Assembly (NCBI GenBank): GCA_031546845.1
Contig: JAVBJT010000008.1
Location: forward strand, 1-56,830
Origin: Azoarcus sp031546845
GTDB lineage: Bacteria; Pseudomonadota; Gammaproteobacteria; Burkholderiales; Rhodocyclaceae
DNA: 56,830 nucleotides
Direction: 5' to 3'
Position numbers and translations under genes: made by a program. Shown one piece after another: positions 1 to 7,054 of the stretch. Each line of letters opens with the position of its first letter. Position 1 is the stretch's first letter. The notes beneath the pieces are model-generated. The model searched no databases, was not told where the DNA came from, and saw nothing but the letters and a program-made list of their open reading frames with translations.

Positions 1-1075
1 ACCACATGGAGTGGATGCCGGCCAAAGTGATGAACTGGTACTTGTAGCCCATGGCGCCCAGTTCGCGCTGGAACTTGGCGATGGTGGCGTCGTCGAGGTT
101 CTTCTTCCAGTTGAACGACGGCGAGCAGTTGTAGGCGAGCATTTTGCCGGGGTATTTGGCATGCACGGCTTCGGCGAATTTGCGCGCGAAATTCAGATCC
201 GGCGTGCCGGTTTCGCACCACACCAGGTCGGCGTATTCGGCGTAGGCGATGGCGCGGGAAATGGCTTGTTCCAAGCCCTTGCGGGTCTTGTAAAAGCCTT
301 CGCCGGTGCGTTCGCCGGTGAGGAAGGGCTTGTCGTTTTCGTCGTAGTCGGAGGTCAGCAGATCGGCGGCTTCGGCGTCGGTGCGGGCGATCACCAGGGT
401 TGGCACGCCCATCACGTCGGCGGCCAGGCGCGCGGCGATCAGTTTTTGGTTGGCTTCGGCGGTTGGCACCAGCACTTTGCCGCCCATGTGGCCGCACTTT
501 TTCACCGAGGCGAGCTGGTCTTCCCAGTGCACGCCGGCCGCGCCCGCGCGGATCATGGCTTTCATCAGTTCATAGGCGTTGAGCACGCCGCCGAAGCCGG
601 CTTCGGCATCGGCCACGATGGGGGCGAAGTAGTCGATGTAGCCCTTGTCGCCGGGGTTCATGCCCTTGGTCCACTGGATCTGGTCGGCGCGCTGGAAGGC
701 GTTGTTGATACGCTCGACCACGGTGGGCACAGAGTTGACCGGATACAGGGATTGATCCGGGTACATCGCGGCGTAGGAGTTGTTGTCGGCGGCGACTTGC
801 CAGCCGGAGAGGTAGATGGCCTTGATGCCGGCCTTGACCTGCTGCATGGCCTGCCCGCCGGTGAGCGCGCCCAGGCAGTTCACATAGGGTTCGGTATTGA
901 CGAGCGTCCACAGCTTTTCCGCGCCGGCACGGGCGAGCGTGTTCTCGGGCTGGATCGAGCCGCGCAGGCGGACGACATCGGCGGCGGTGTAACCGCGCTT
1001 GATGCCTTTCCAGCGGGGGTTTTCTGCCCAGTCTTTTTCTAGGGCGGCGATTTGCTGTTCGCGGGTGAGCGTCAT
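1..1075 (-). CDS. aceA: isocitrate lyase (C-terminus cut by window edge)
   Basis: Cleaves isocitrate to glyoxylate and succinate, the first step of the glyoxylate shunt, in the cytosol. The reverse strand reads from an ATG at 1075 (MTLTREQQIAALEKDW) without a stop to the window start, about 358 codons of a family usually near 430. The catalytic signature KKCGHMGGK is present with its Cys at residue 194; the segments ATGGQAMQQV-like (LTGGQAMQQV), SGWQVAAD and VHWEDQL also match the family. A good ribosome site (AAGGA) lies 6 nt upstream of the ATG. A small ORF ends on this start codon (see leader ORF), and a sigma70-like promoter with an adjoining palindrome lies about 110 nt upstream, so regulated expression on acetate or fatty acids is likely. 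Family identity is certain; the last residues lie outside the window. Confidence 0.96.
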   Translation of the reverse strand, partial: MTLTREQQIAALEKDWAENPRWKGIKRGYTAADVVRLRGSIQPENTLARAGAEKLWTLVNTEPYVNCLGALTGGQAMQQVKAGIKAIYLSGWQVAADNNSYAAMYPDQSLYPVNSVPTVVERINNAFQRADQIQWTKGMNPGDKGYIDYFAPIVADAEAGFGGVLNAYELMKAMIRAGAAGVHWEDQLASVKKCGHMGGKVLVPTAEANQKLIAARLAADVMGVPTLVIARTDAEAADLLTSDYDENDKPFLTGERTGEGFYKTRKGLEQAISRAIAYAEYADLVWCETGTPDLNFARKFAEAVHAKYPGKMLAYNCSPSFNWKKNLDDATIAKFQRELGAMGYKYQFITLAGIHSMW

Positions 1076-1146
1076 GGTGCTTCCTTGTCGGTTGTTGGAG
1101 GAAAAAACGTGAAAAAAAGAAACGATCGATATTTGGTTTTCGTCAT
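1072..1146 (-). CDS. candidate 24-codon leader ORF overlapping the aceA start
   Basis: The ATG at 1146 follows an AGGAG at proper spacing and opens a 24-codon frame (MTKTKYRSFLFFTFFPP...) whose TGA shares ATGA with the aceA start codon. The peptide is rich in Phe (six) with an FFTFFPPTT stretch containing a Pro-Pro pair. It lies downstream of the predicted promoter, so it would be on the aceA mRNA. Overlap, frame and ribosome site are seen directly; that it is translated or regulates aceA is inference. It could also be a chance frame. Confidence 0.45.
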   Translation of the reverse strand: MTKTKYRSFLFFTFFPPTTDKEAP

Positions 1147-1183
1147 GGCGCTCCTGGGGAAAAATCCATGACGGCTGAACGGA

Positions 1184-1233
1184 AGTATAAAAGCCGTTCC
1201 GCGTAGCAGCAATATGTCTTATATAAGACATAT
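1184..1233 (-). promoter_or_regulatory. aceA promoter with 22-bp palindromic operator
   Basis: On the minus strand TTGCTG (1212-1207) and TATACT (1189-1184) are separated by exactly 17 nt, a strong sigma70-like pair. Directly upstream, overlapping the -35 by one base, 1212-1233 is a perfect 22-bp palindrome whose half is ATATGTCTTAT. Its position next to the -35 fits a repressor or activator site; such palindromes are typical of GntR-type regulators, but which protein binds is not shown. Confidence 0.7.
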
Positions 1234-1273
1234 GTAATTATTTTATCTATTTAAAACAATATTTTGAATTTAT

Positions 1274-1292
1274 CGTTTCAAACTATGAAACG
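1274..1292. promoter_or_regulatory. inverted repeat, possible second operator
   Basis: CGTTTCA-N5-TGAAACG, 7-bp arms, lies about 40 bp upstream of the palindrome in an AT-rich stretch. It could be a second regulator site for aceA. No binding protein can be named from the sequence. Confidence 0.4.
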
Positions 1293-1532
1293 AAAAGTGT
1301 GGTGGTGAAATGCGAAGCATGGCATTTGCTGTTGCGGCGCACACTGAATGGGCGGGAAATCCCCCTGTCCAGCAGCGGTCAATATTCGTCTCGGTGCCGG
1401 TAACCGCCGGGCGCGCTGCTTGGGGCCTGCACGATTTGCCATGGCGAATCGCGCGGGCCGTCCGCGAGCGGTCGATGGGGGAGTGGCTGGAACGGGCGGC
1501 GTTGCGCCGCCCGTGAGCTGTGGCGCTATTCG
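1293..1532. other. non-coding stretch between the aceA control region and katA
   Basis: Two short overlapping plus-strand frames (from 1310 and 1348) have no recognisable protein content and no convincing ribosome site, so I treat the stretch as non-coding. It holds the katA terminator-like hairpin at 1492-1514. Confidence 0.5.
1492..1514 (-). terminator. hairpin downstream of katA
   Basis: Perfect 10-bp inverted repeat (ACGGGCGGCG / CGCCGCCCGT) with a 3-nt loop, 19 nt past the katA stop. There is no T-run, so it may act as an RNA-stabilising hairpin or a Rho-assisted terminator. Confidence 0.5.
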
Positions 1533-2972
1533 CTACTGTTTGAGCGCCCGGCGCACGCCAGCGCCATAGTCGACATGGATTTTATCGAAATGGGCCAATT
1601 GCCGTTCCACGATGGCATCCGGCACGCCTTGCATTGCCGCGGCGATGTTGGCGTACAGGCGCTGTTTTTGCGCGTCGTCGAACAATTGCCACAGTGCTCT
1701 GGGTTGGCCGTAGTCGTCGTTGCCTTCGCGGTGGTTGTAGCGGTCGGCGTCGCCGCTGATGCGTAGCGGCGGTTCGGCCGCCTCCGGACACGCTACCGGG
1801 CCGTTGAAGGAGTTCGGCTCGTAGTAGGCGTCCGGGTTGGGGTTGTTGGCGAAGAAGCGCATCGCGCCGTCCTTGTGGTAGTGATGCACGGGACAGCGCG
1901 GAGCGTTTACCGGCAGGGCTTCGTAGTGTGTGCCGAGGCGGTAGCGGTGGGCGTCGGCGTAGCTGAAGATGCGCGCCTGCAACATTTTGTCTGGCGAGAA
2001 GCCGATGCCGGGCACGACATTGGAGGGCGACATGGCTACTTGTTCGATTTCGGCGAAATAGTTGTCCGGGTTGCGGTTGAGTTCCATCACGCCGACTTCG
2101 ATCAGTGGGTAGTCCTTGTGCGGCCACACCTTGGTGAGGTCGAAGGGGTTGTACGGCGTTTTTTCGGCATCGCGTTCCGGCATGATCTGGACGTACAGCG
2201 TCCACTTCGGATAGCTGCCACGCTCGATCGCGCCGTAGAGGTCTTCCTGGGTCGATTCGCGCGTCTGGCCGACGACCCGGCTTGCTTCCTCGTTGGTCCA
2301 GTGGCGGTGGCCTTGCTGGGTCTTAAAGTGGAATTTGACCCAGAAGCGTTCGCCATCCTTGTTCCAGAACGAGAAGGTGTGCGAGCCGTAGCCGTTGATG
2401 TGGCGCACGTCGGTCGGCAGGCCGCGATCACTCATCAGGATGGTGACTTGGTGCAGGGATTCCGGCGATTGCGACCAGAAATCCCACATCGCCGTGGGCG
2501 AGCGCAGGTTGGTGCGCGGGTGGCGTTTCTGGGTGTGGATGAAGTCCGGGAACTTGAGCGGATCGCGGATGAAGAAGACCGGCGTGTTGTTGCCAACCAG
2601 ATCCCAGTTACCTTCCTCGGTGTAGAACTTGATGGCGAAGCCGCGCACGTCGCGTTCGGCGTCGGCCGCGCCGAGTTCGCCGGCAACGGTGGAGAAGCGG
2701 ATGATGAGGTCGGTTTTCTTGCCGACCTGGCCGAACAGCTTAGCCCGGCTGTAGCGGGTGATGTCGTTGGTGATGGTGAGCGTGCCGTAGGCGCCCCAGC
2801 CTTTGGCGTGGACGACGCGTTCGGGAATGCGCTCGCGGTTCTGGTGGGCGAGCTTTTCGAGCAGTTGCCAGTCTTGCATCAGAACCGGGCCGCGTGGGCC
2901 GGCGGTGAGGCTGTTCTGGTTGTCGGCGATCGGGGCACCGGCGGTGGTGGTGTGGTACGGGCATTGGCTCAC
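1533..2972 (-). CDS. katA: monofunctional haem catalase
   Basis: Disproportionates hydrogen peroxide to water and oxygen. The 479-aa length is that of small-subunit (clade 3) catalases. Visible motifs: the distal His55 in RVVHAKGWGAYG, the Asn in VGNNTPVFFIRD, and the proximal Tyr haem-ligand signature RIFSYADAHRYRLGTHY. The chosen start is a GTG at 2972 preceded by GAGGAGAAACGCC, an excellent ribosome site; no ATG is better placed. The gene stands alone: neither an ankyrin-repeat partner nor oxyR is adjacent. The upstream region contains repeated GCCAATC motifs and a 14-bp palindrome that could be regulatory. Cytosolic, as there is no signal peptide. Confidence 0.96.
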   Translation of the reverse strand: MSQCPYHTTTAGAPIADNQNSLTAGPRGPVLMQDWQLLEKLAHQNRERIPERVVHAKGWGAYGTLTITNDITRYSRAKLFGQVGKKTDLIIRFSTVAGELGAADAERDVRGFAIKFYTEEGNWDLVGNNTPVFFIRDPLKFPDFIHTQKRHPRTNLRSPTAMWDFWSQSPESLHQVTILMSDRGLPTDVRHINGYGSHTFSFWNKDGERFWVKFHFKTQQGHRHWTNEEASRVVGQTRESTQEDLYGAIERGSYPKWTLYVQIMPERDAEKTPYNPFDLTKVWPHKDYPLIEVGVMELNRNPDNYFAEIEQVAMSPSNVVPGIGFSPDKMLQARIFSYADAHRYRLGTHYEALPVNAPRCPVHHYHKDGAMRFFANNPNPDAYYEPNSFNGPVACPEAAEPPLRISGDADRYNHREGNDDYGQPRALWQLFDDAQKQRLYANIAAAMQGVPDAIVERQLAHFDKIHVDYGAGVRRALKQ

Positions 2973-3281
2973 GGCGTTTCTCCTCTGCTTGATTTACGAT
3001 TGTTGGTGCGTAAGCATTACTGCACGAACGTCGTGGCGAGGCTGCCGGGCGTGAATCCTTGGCGGCGCTCGCTTCGGGACTGACAAGCCAATCTTACGAT
3101 CTTTGCGTAAATAGGGCCAATCGATTGGCGCAATCGCTGGGATTGGGTTTACATATTCATGCCCCATGCGCGTCCCCGTGCATTCCTGTATCCGCGTTCT
3201 CGCGCACGCCTGTATTCCGCCTGTATTCCCATGGAGGCACCCGCGCGCGGGCCATCGCCAGCCCTCTGCTAGAATCCGTCC
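2973..3281. promoter_or_regulatory. divergent katA/dnaX intergenic region with a 14-bp palindrome
   Basis: Contains a perfect palindrome GCCAATCGATTGGC at 3116-3129, a further GCCAATC at about 3088-3094, and GATTGG again near 3140. These may serve katA. On the dnaX side a TAGAAT -10-like hexamer lies at 3270-3275, only 6 nt before the dnaX ATG, with no Shine-Dalgarno between; this suggests a leaderless dnaX transcript. The -35 side is weak. Confidence 0.4.
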
Positions 3282-5192
3282 ATGAGTTATCAGGTTCTCG
3301 CGCGCAAATGGCGGCCGAAATCTTTCGGTACGCTGGTCGGTCAGGAGCATGTCGTCCGGGCGCTCAGTCATGCGCTCGCCACCGGCCGGCTGCATCACGC
3401 CTATCTTTTTACCGGCACGCGCGGCGTGGGCAAGACTACGATCAGCCGTATTCTCGCCAAGGCGCTCAACTGCGAAACCGGCGTGACGGCCGAGCCTTGT
3501 GGGCAGTGCGGCGCCTGTCTTGCGATCGACGCCGACCGTTTCCCCGATTACGTGGAAATGGACGCCGCCTCCAATCGCGGGGTGGAAGACATGGCGGCGC
3601 TGCTCGATAAGGCGGTGTACGCGCCCGTGCAGGGCCGCTACAAGGTCTACATGATCGACGAAGTACACATGCTGACCGGGCACGCCTTCAACGCCATGCT
3701 GAAGACGCTCGAGGAGCCGCCCGAGCACGTCAAGTTCATCCTTGCCACTACCGATCCGCAAAAGATTCCGGTAACGGTGCTGTCGCGCTGCCTGCAGTTC
3801 AACCTCAAGCAGATGCCGCCGGGCCACATCGTCGATCATCTTGGCCGCTTGCTGCAGGCCGAAGGCGTGCCTTTCGAACCCGGTGCGTTGCGCCATATCG
3901 CCAAGGCGGCGGCTGGTTCGATGCGCGATGCGCTGTCGCTGCTCGATCAGGCCATCGCGCACGGTGCGGGTGCGGTGGCGGAGGAGCAGGTTTCCCAGAT
4001 GCTCGGCACTGTGGGCGACGACCATCTTTATGCTGCGCTCGATGCGCTGGCCACTGGCGACGTTGCCGCGCTGCTCGCGGTGGCCGACGCGATCGAGGCT
4101 CGCAGCTTGTCCTTCGATGCTGCGCTGCAGACGCTGGCCTCGGTCCTGCATCGGATCGCGTTGAGCCAGTTTGCGCCGGGGGCGGTGGCCGACGAGGCCG
4201 AGCGCCAGCGCCTTGCGCCCTATGCCGGCGCTTTTGGTGCCGAATATTTGCAGTTGGCTTACCAGATTGTCATCCACGGCCGCGATGAGTTGGCGTTGGC
4301 GCCGGACGACTACGCCGGCTTCACCATGACGCTGCTGCGCCTGCATGCCTTCAGGCCGGAACAGCCCGCGCCGCTCGACGGCCCCACGGCGGTGGGCGGG
4401 GGAGGTGGGGGGGCGCGTCCGCTGCCGCCCCCGGTTGGCGTATCGGCCACCCGATCTGTGCCATCGGCGCCGGCTGTTGAGCAGGTAGCGTCGGTTGCGA
4501 AAGTGGTGGAGGCATCCGGCTCGGTGCCTGGGGACTCAGTGCCCGATACTCCGCGCGGGGATATTCCGCCGTGGGAATCGCTACCGCCCCAGGCTGGCGA
4601 CGATGCCTGGCACGGTGGCGAGATCGACGCCGAAGCCGCGTGCGGCATCGACGGCCCGCCGGACAGGCAGCCGGCCTTGACCAAAACCGCACCGGTTCTA
4701 CACGATAGCGCGCCGGTTTTACCCGGCGATGCGGTGGCTTTGCCGAAAAATGCGGCTGCACCATCCGAAACCGTGCCGGCGGCAAGCGTCGATGCGGCTT
4801 TTGCTGCAGGCGACTGGCGCGGCGCGGTGCGGGCGCTCGGCCTTGGCGGGTTGGTGCGCGAATTGGCGCAGCATTGCGAGTGGGTCGGATACGGGGGGGG
4901 GCACGGAGACGATGTGCTCAAGCTGCGTCTTTCCGACACCCATCGCCATCTGCTGGAGGCGAGCCGCGCCGAGCGCCTGCAGGAGCAGATCGCGGCGGCG
5001 CTGGGCAAGCCGTTGCGGTTGCGCATCGATCTCGGTGCCATTGCCGGTGAAACGCCGGCTCAGCGCGACGAGGTCGAGCGGCGTGCGCGCCATGCCACTG
5101 CGGTGGCGGCGCTGGAATGCGACCCCGTGGTGCGCGAACTGATCGAGCGTTTCGATGCCACCTTGGTCGAAGCGTCGGTAAAACCGCTCTGA
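3282..5192 (+). CDS. dnaX: DNA polymerase III subunits gamma and tau
   Basis: Clamp-loader ATPase that organises the replicative holoenzyme. Residues 1-370 are the AAA+ and collar domains: Walker A GTRGVGKTT at 45-53, zinc-binding Cys64, Cys73, Cys76 and Cys79, a DEVHM Walker B and an SRC sensor. After about residue 372 comes a Gly/Pro/Ala-rich tau linker, then a conserved tau-like C-terminus (GDWRGAVRALGLGGLVREL...). The 636-aa length fits a tau protein. The ATG at 3282 has no ribosome site but sits right after a -10-like hexamer. A G7 run at 4407-4413 lies exactly at the collar/linker junction, and a G9 run occurs at 4893-4901; both are read in frame as Gly codons. It is followed by ybaB and recR, a common cluster. 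Confidence 0.97.
   Translation: MSYQVLARKWRPKSFGTLVGQEHVVRALSHALATGRLHHAYLFTGTRGVGKTTISRILAKALNCETGVTAEPCGQCGACLAIDADRFPDYVEMDAASNRGVEDMAALLDKAVYAPVQGRYKVYMIDEVHMLTGHAFNAMLKTLEEPPEHVKFILATTDPQKIPVTVLSRCLQFNLKQMPPGHIVDHLGRLLQAEGVPFEPGALRHIAKAAAGSMRDALSLLDQAIAHGAGAVAEEQVSQMLGTVGDDHLYAALDALATGDVAALLAVADAIEARSLSFDAALQTLASVLHRIALSQFAPGAVADEAERQRLAPYAGAFGAEYLQLAYQIVIHGRDELALAPDDYAGFTMTLLRLHAFRPEQPAPLDGPTAVGGGGGGARPLPPPVGVSATRSVPSAPAVEQVASVAKVVEASGSVPGDSVPDTPRGDIPPWESLPPQAGDDAWHGGEIDAEAACGIDGPPDRQPALTKTAPVLHDSAPVLPGDAVALPKNAAAPSETVPAASVDAAFAAGDWRGAVRALGLGGLVRELAQHCEWVGYGGGHGDDVLKLRLSDTHRHLLEASRAERLQEQIAAALGKPLRLRIDLGAIAGETPAQRDEVERRARHATAVAALECDPVVRELIERFDATLVEASVKPL
4407..4413 (+). other. G7 homopolymer, possible -1 slip site in dnaX
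   Basis: The run is read GGG GGG GCG. A -1 slip would add 22 codons and stop at TGA 4478-4480, giving a 399-aa product ending just after the collar domain, similar to the gamma form of DnaX. A +1 slip also reaches a stop soon after. Whether slippage occurs here is inference. Confidence 0.35.
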
Positions 5193-5235
5193 TCCGGGCG
5201 ATGTGGATGGACGGAGTAGGCGTTCGGCATAATCT

Positions 5236-5261
5236 GGCGGCATGGGCTGCCCCTCTTTTTT
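5236..5261 (+). terminator. terminator-like hairpin between dnaX and ybaB
   Basis: GGCGGC-ATGG-GCTGCC forms a 6-bp stem (one G-T pair) followed by CCTCTTTTTT. It could end dnaX transcripts or attenuate ybaB-recR. A CATAAT -10-like hexamer lies just before it. Confidence 0.45.
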
Positions 5262-5282
5262 AACTCTTTGCGGAGAAGTGCG

Positions 5283-5606
5283 ATGATGAAAGGCGGCATT
5301 GCCGGCTTGATGAAGCAAGCCCAGCAGATGCAGGAAAACATGAAGAAAATGCAGGACCAGCTTGCCTTTGTCGAGATCGAGGGGCAGGCCGGCGCCGGCA
5401 TGGTTAAAGTGGTCATGACCTGCAAGTACGACGTGCGGCGTGTCGCCATCGACGCTTCGGTGATGGACGACAAGGAAATGCTCGAAGACCTCGTTGCCGC
5501 CGCGCTCAACGACGCGGTACGCAAGGTCGAGAGCACCACACAGGAAAAAATGGCGGGCTTCACCTCCGGGCTGAATCTGCCGCCGGGCCTCAAACTGCCG
5601 TTCTGA
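5283..5606 (+). CDS. ybaB: YbaB/EbfC family nucleoid-associated protein
   Basis: Small dimeric DNA-binding protein of the YbaB/EbfC family. The 107-aa protein begins MMKGGIAGLMKQAQQMQ, the family's N-terminal helix, and ends with the usual Gly/Leu/Pro tail (GFTSGLNLPPGLKLPF). The ATG at 5283 is preferred over an upstream in-frame ATG at 5268 because GGAGA lies at the right distance and the family starts here. The stop shares TGATG with the recR start, so the two are translationally coupled. The dnaX-ybaB-recR order is widely conserved and suggests a role near replication and repair, although the function of the family remains loosely defined. Confidence 0.95.
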   Translation: MMKGGIAGLMKQAQQMQENMKKMQDQLAFVEIEGQAGAGMVKVVMTCKYDVRRVAIDASVMDDKEMLEDLVAAALNDAVRKVESTTQEKMAGFTSGLNLPPGLKLPF

Positions 5607-6202
5607 TGTCGTCCCCGTCCAGCCTCGATACGCTGATCGAGGCCTTGCGTTGCCTGCCGGGTGTGGGGCCGAAGTCCGCCCAGCGCATGGCCTACCACCT
5701 GCTGCAACGCGATCAGCGCGGTGCGGCGCGGCTGGCCGGCGCGCTGGGTCGCGCGCTCGAGGTGCTGCGCCATTGCGAGCGTTGCAATACCTTTGCTGAA
5801 GCGCCGGTGTGCTCGCGCTGCACCAACGATCGCCGCGATGCGGCGCAGCTTTGCGTGGTGGAAATGCCAGCCGATCTGGCCATGATCGAGCAGACGCAAT
5901 CCTACGGCGGTCTCTATTACGTGCTCATGGGCCGGCTGTCTCCGCTCGACGGCATCGGGCCGCGCGAGCTCTCGTTGGATAAATTGATCGCGCGCGCCTG
6001 TGACGGCGCGGTGCGGGAGGTGATTCTCGCCACGAACTTCACCAACGAAGGCGAGGCCACCGCACATCTGGTCGCCTCCCTGCTGGCCGCGCGCGGGCTC
6101 AAGGTTAGCCGACTGTCGCGCGGCGTGCCGGTCGGTGGCGAGCTCGAACACGTCGACGCGGGCACCATCGCCCAGGCGTTGATCGAGCGCCGCCCGGTTT
6201 AG
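5606..6202 (+). CDS. recR: recombination mediator protein RecR
   Basis: Works with RecO (and RecF) to load RecA at single-strand gaps. The 198-aa protein has the expected order: helix-hairpin-helix LRCLPGVGPKSAQRMAYHLL (residues about 14-33), a zinc finger with Cys pairs in HCERCNTFAEAPVCSRC, and a Toprim domain starting CVVEMPADLAMIEQT with EATAHL. The C-terminal family motif SRLSRGVPVGGELEHVD is intact. It starts at the ATG overlapping the ybaB stop, with no own ribosome site, so translation depends on coupling. Confidence 0.97.
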   Translation: MSSPSSLDTLIEALRCLPGVGPKSAQRMAYHLLQRDQRGAARLAGALGRALEVLRHCERCNTFAEAPVCSRCTNDRRDAAQLCVVEMPADLAMIEQTQSYGGLYYVLMGRLSPLDGIGPRELSLDKLIARACDGAVREVILATNFTNEGEATAHLVASLLAARGLKVSRLSRGVPVGGELEHVDAGTIAQALIERRPV

Positions 6203-6400
6203 CGAGTCAAGCCCCATTGCAAGGATGTGTGGCGAGAGTGGGGGCGCTGCTCGGGCATGTCCGGAATGGTTGAGTGAATATTCCCGGCGACTTGCGGGCG
6301 CTGGCTTGGAAAACCATTTTCCGCTTCCGGTCATCAGGGCGAAACCCTTGTGCCGCTTGGTTGGGACGTGTGAATTCTTCCTCTGGCGCGGCGACTCCGA

Positions 6401-6406
6401 TATAAT
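6401..6406 (+). promoter_or_regulatory. -10 element (TATAAT) upstream of petABC
   Basis: A consensus TATAAT lies 51 nt before the petA ATG. The -35 position holds only a weak match (TTCCTC/TTCTTC). It is the best promoter candidate for the bc1 operon in the 255-bp gap after recR. Confidence 0.5.
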
Positions 6407-6457
6407 CGACGGGTTTTTGTATCCAGGTCTTTCGTTTTCCTTTCAGGGAAGAGGGTC

Positions 6458-7051
6458 ATGAGCGTTGATCAAAAAATGGACAGCAGCCGTCGGCAGCTAC
6501 TGGTCGCGACCTCTGTCGCGGGCGGTGTCGCCACGGTAGCGACGGCGGTGCCGTTCGTTGCCAGCCTGACGCCGTCCGAGCGGGCCAAGGCGGCCGGGGC
6601 GCCGGTCGAGGCGGATGTGGGCAGCCTCGCGCCGGGCGAGATGAAAGTTGTCGAATGGCGCGGCAAGCCAGTGTGGATCCTGCGACGTACACCGGAAATG
6701 ATGGCCTCGCTGGAAAAGAGCCAGGCCTTGCTGAGCGATCCGCAATCGGACAAATCGATACAGCCGGAATACGCCAAGAACGAAGGGCGCGCACTTAAGC
6801 CGGAATACTTCGTTGCCGTCGGTATCTGCACCCACCTGGGTTGCTCGCCGTCGGAAAAGTTCAAGCCGGGCGGAGAAGGCGGCATGGGCGCGGATTGGCC
6901 GGGCGGCTTTCTGTGCCCCTGTCACGGTTCGAAGTTCGATCTTGCCGGCCGCGTCTACAAGAGCATGCCTGCGCCGACCAATCTGGATGTGCCACCGTAC
7001 AAATATCTTACGGACACTACCCTTCTCATCGGTGAAGACGGAAAGGCCTAA
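6458..7051 (+). CDS. petA: ubiquinol-cytochrome c reductase, Rieske iron-sulfur subunit
   Basis: Carries the [2Fe-2S] cluster of the cytochrome bc1 complex and passes electrons from ubiquinol to cytochrome c1. The 197-aa protein has an N-terminal SRRQLL twin-arginine motif (residues 10-15) followed by one hydrophobic anchor, typical of Tat-inserted Rieske proteins. Cluster ligands are Cys124 and His126 (CTHLGC) and Cys153 and His156 (CPCHGS); Cys129 and Cys155 form the usual disulfide. First gene of petABC, 3 nt before petB. Confidence 0.98.
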   Translation: MSVDQKMDSSRRQLLVATSVAGGVATVATAVPFVASLTPSERAKAAGAPVEADVGSLAPGEMKVVEWRGKPVWILRRTPEMMASLEKSQALLSDPQSDKSIQPEYAKNEGRALKPEYFVAVGICTHLGCSPSEKFKPGGEGGMGADWPGGFLCPCHGSKFDLAGRVYKSMPAPTNLDVPPYKYLTDTTLLIGEDGKA

Positions 7052-7054
7052 GAG

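Noticed and set aside
11..1042. 343-aa plus-strand frame at the window start
   Set aside because: Antisense of isocitrate lyase, whose catalytic motif is intact on the minus strand.
1310..1569. Two overlapping short plus-strand frames between aceA and katA
   Set aside because: No similarity, weak starts and mutual overlap; the region is better explained as control and terminator sequence.
1875..3083. 402-aa frame antisense to katA
   Set aside because: Shadow of a well-supported catalase gene.
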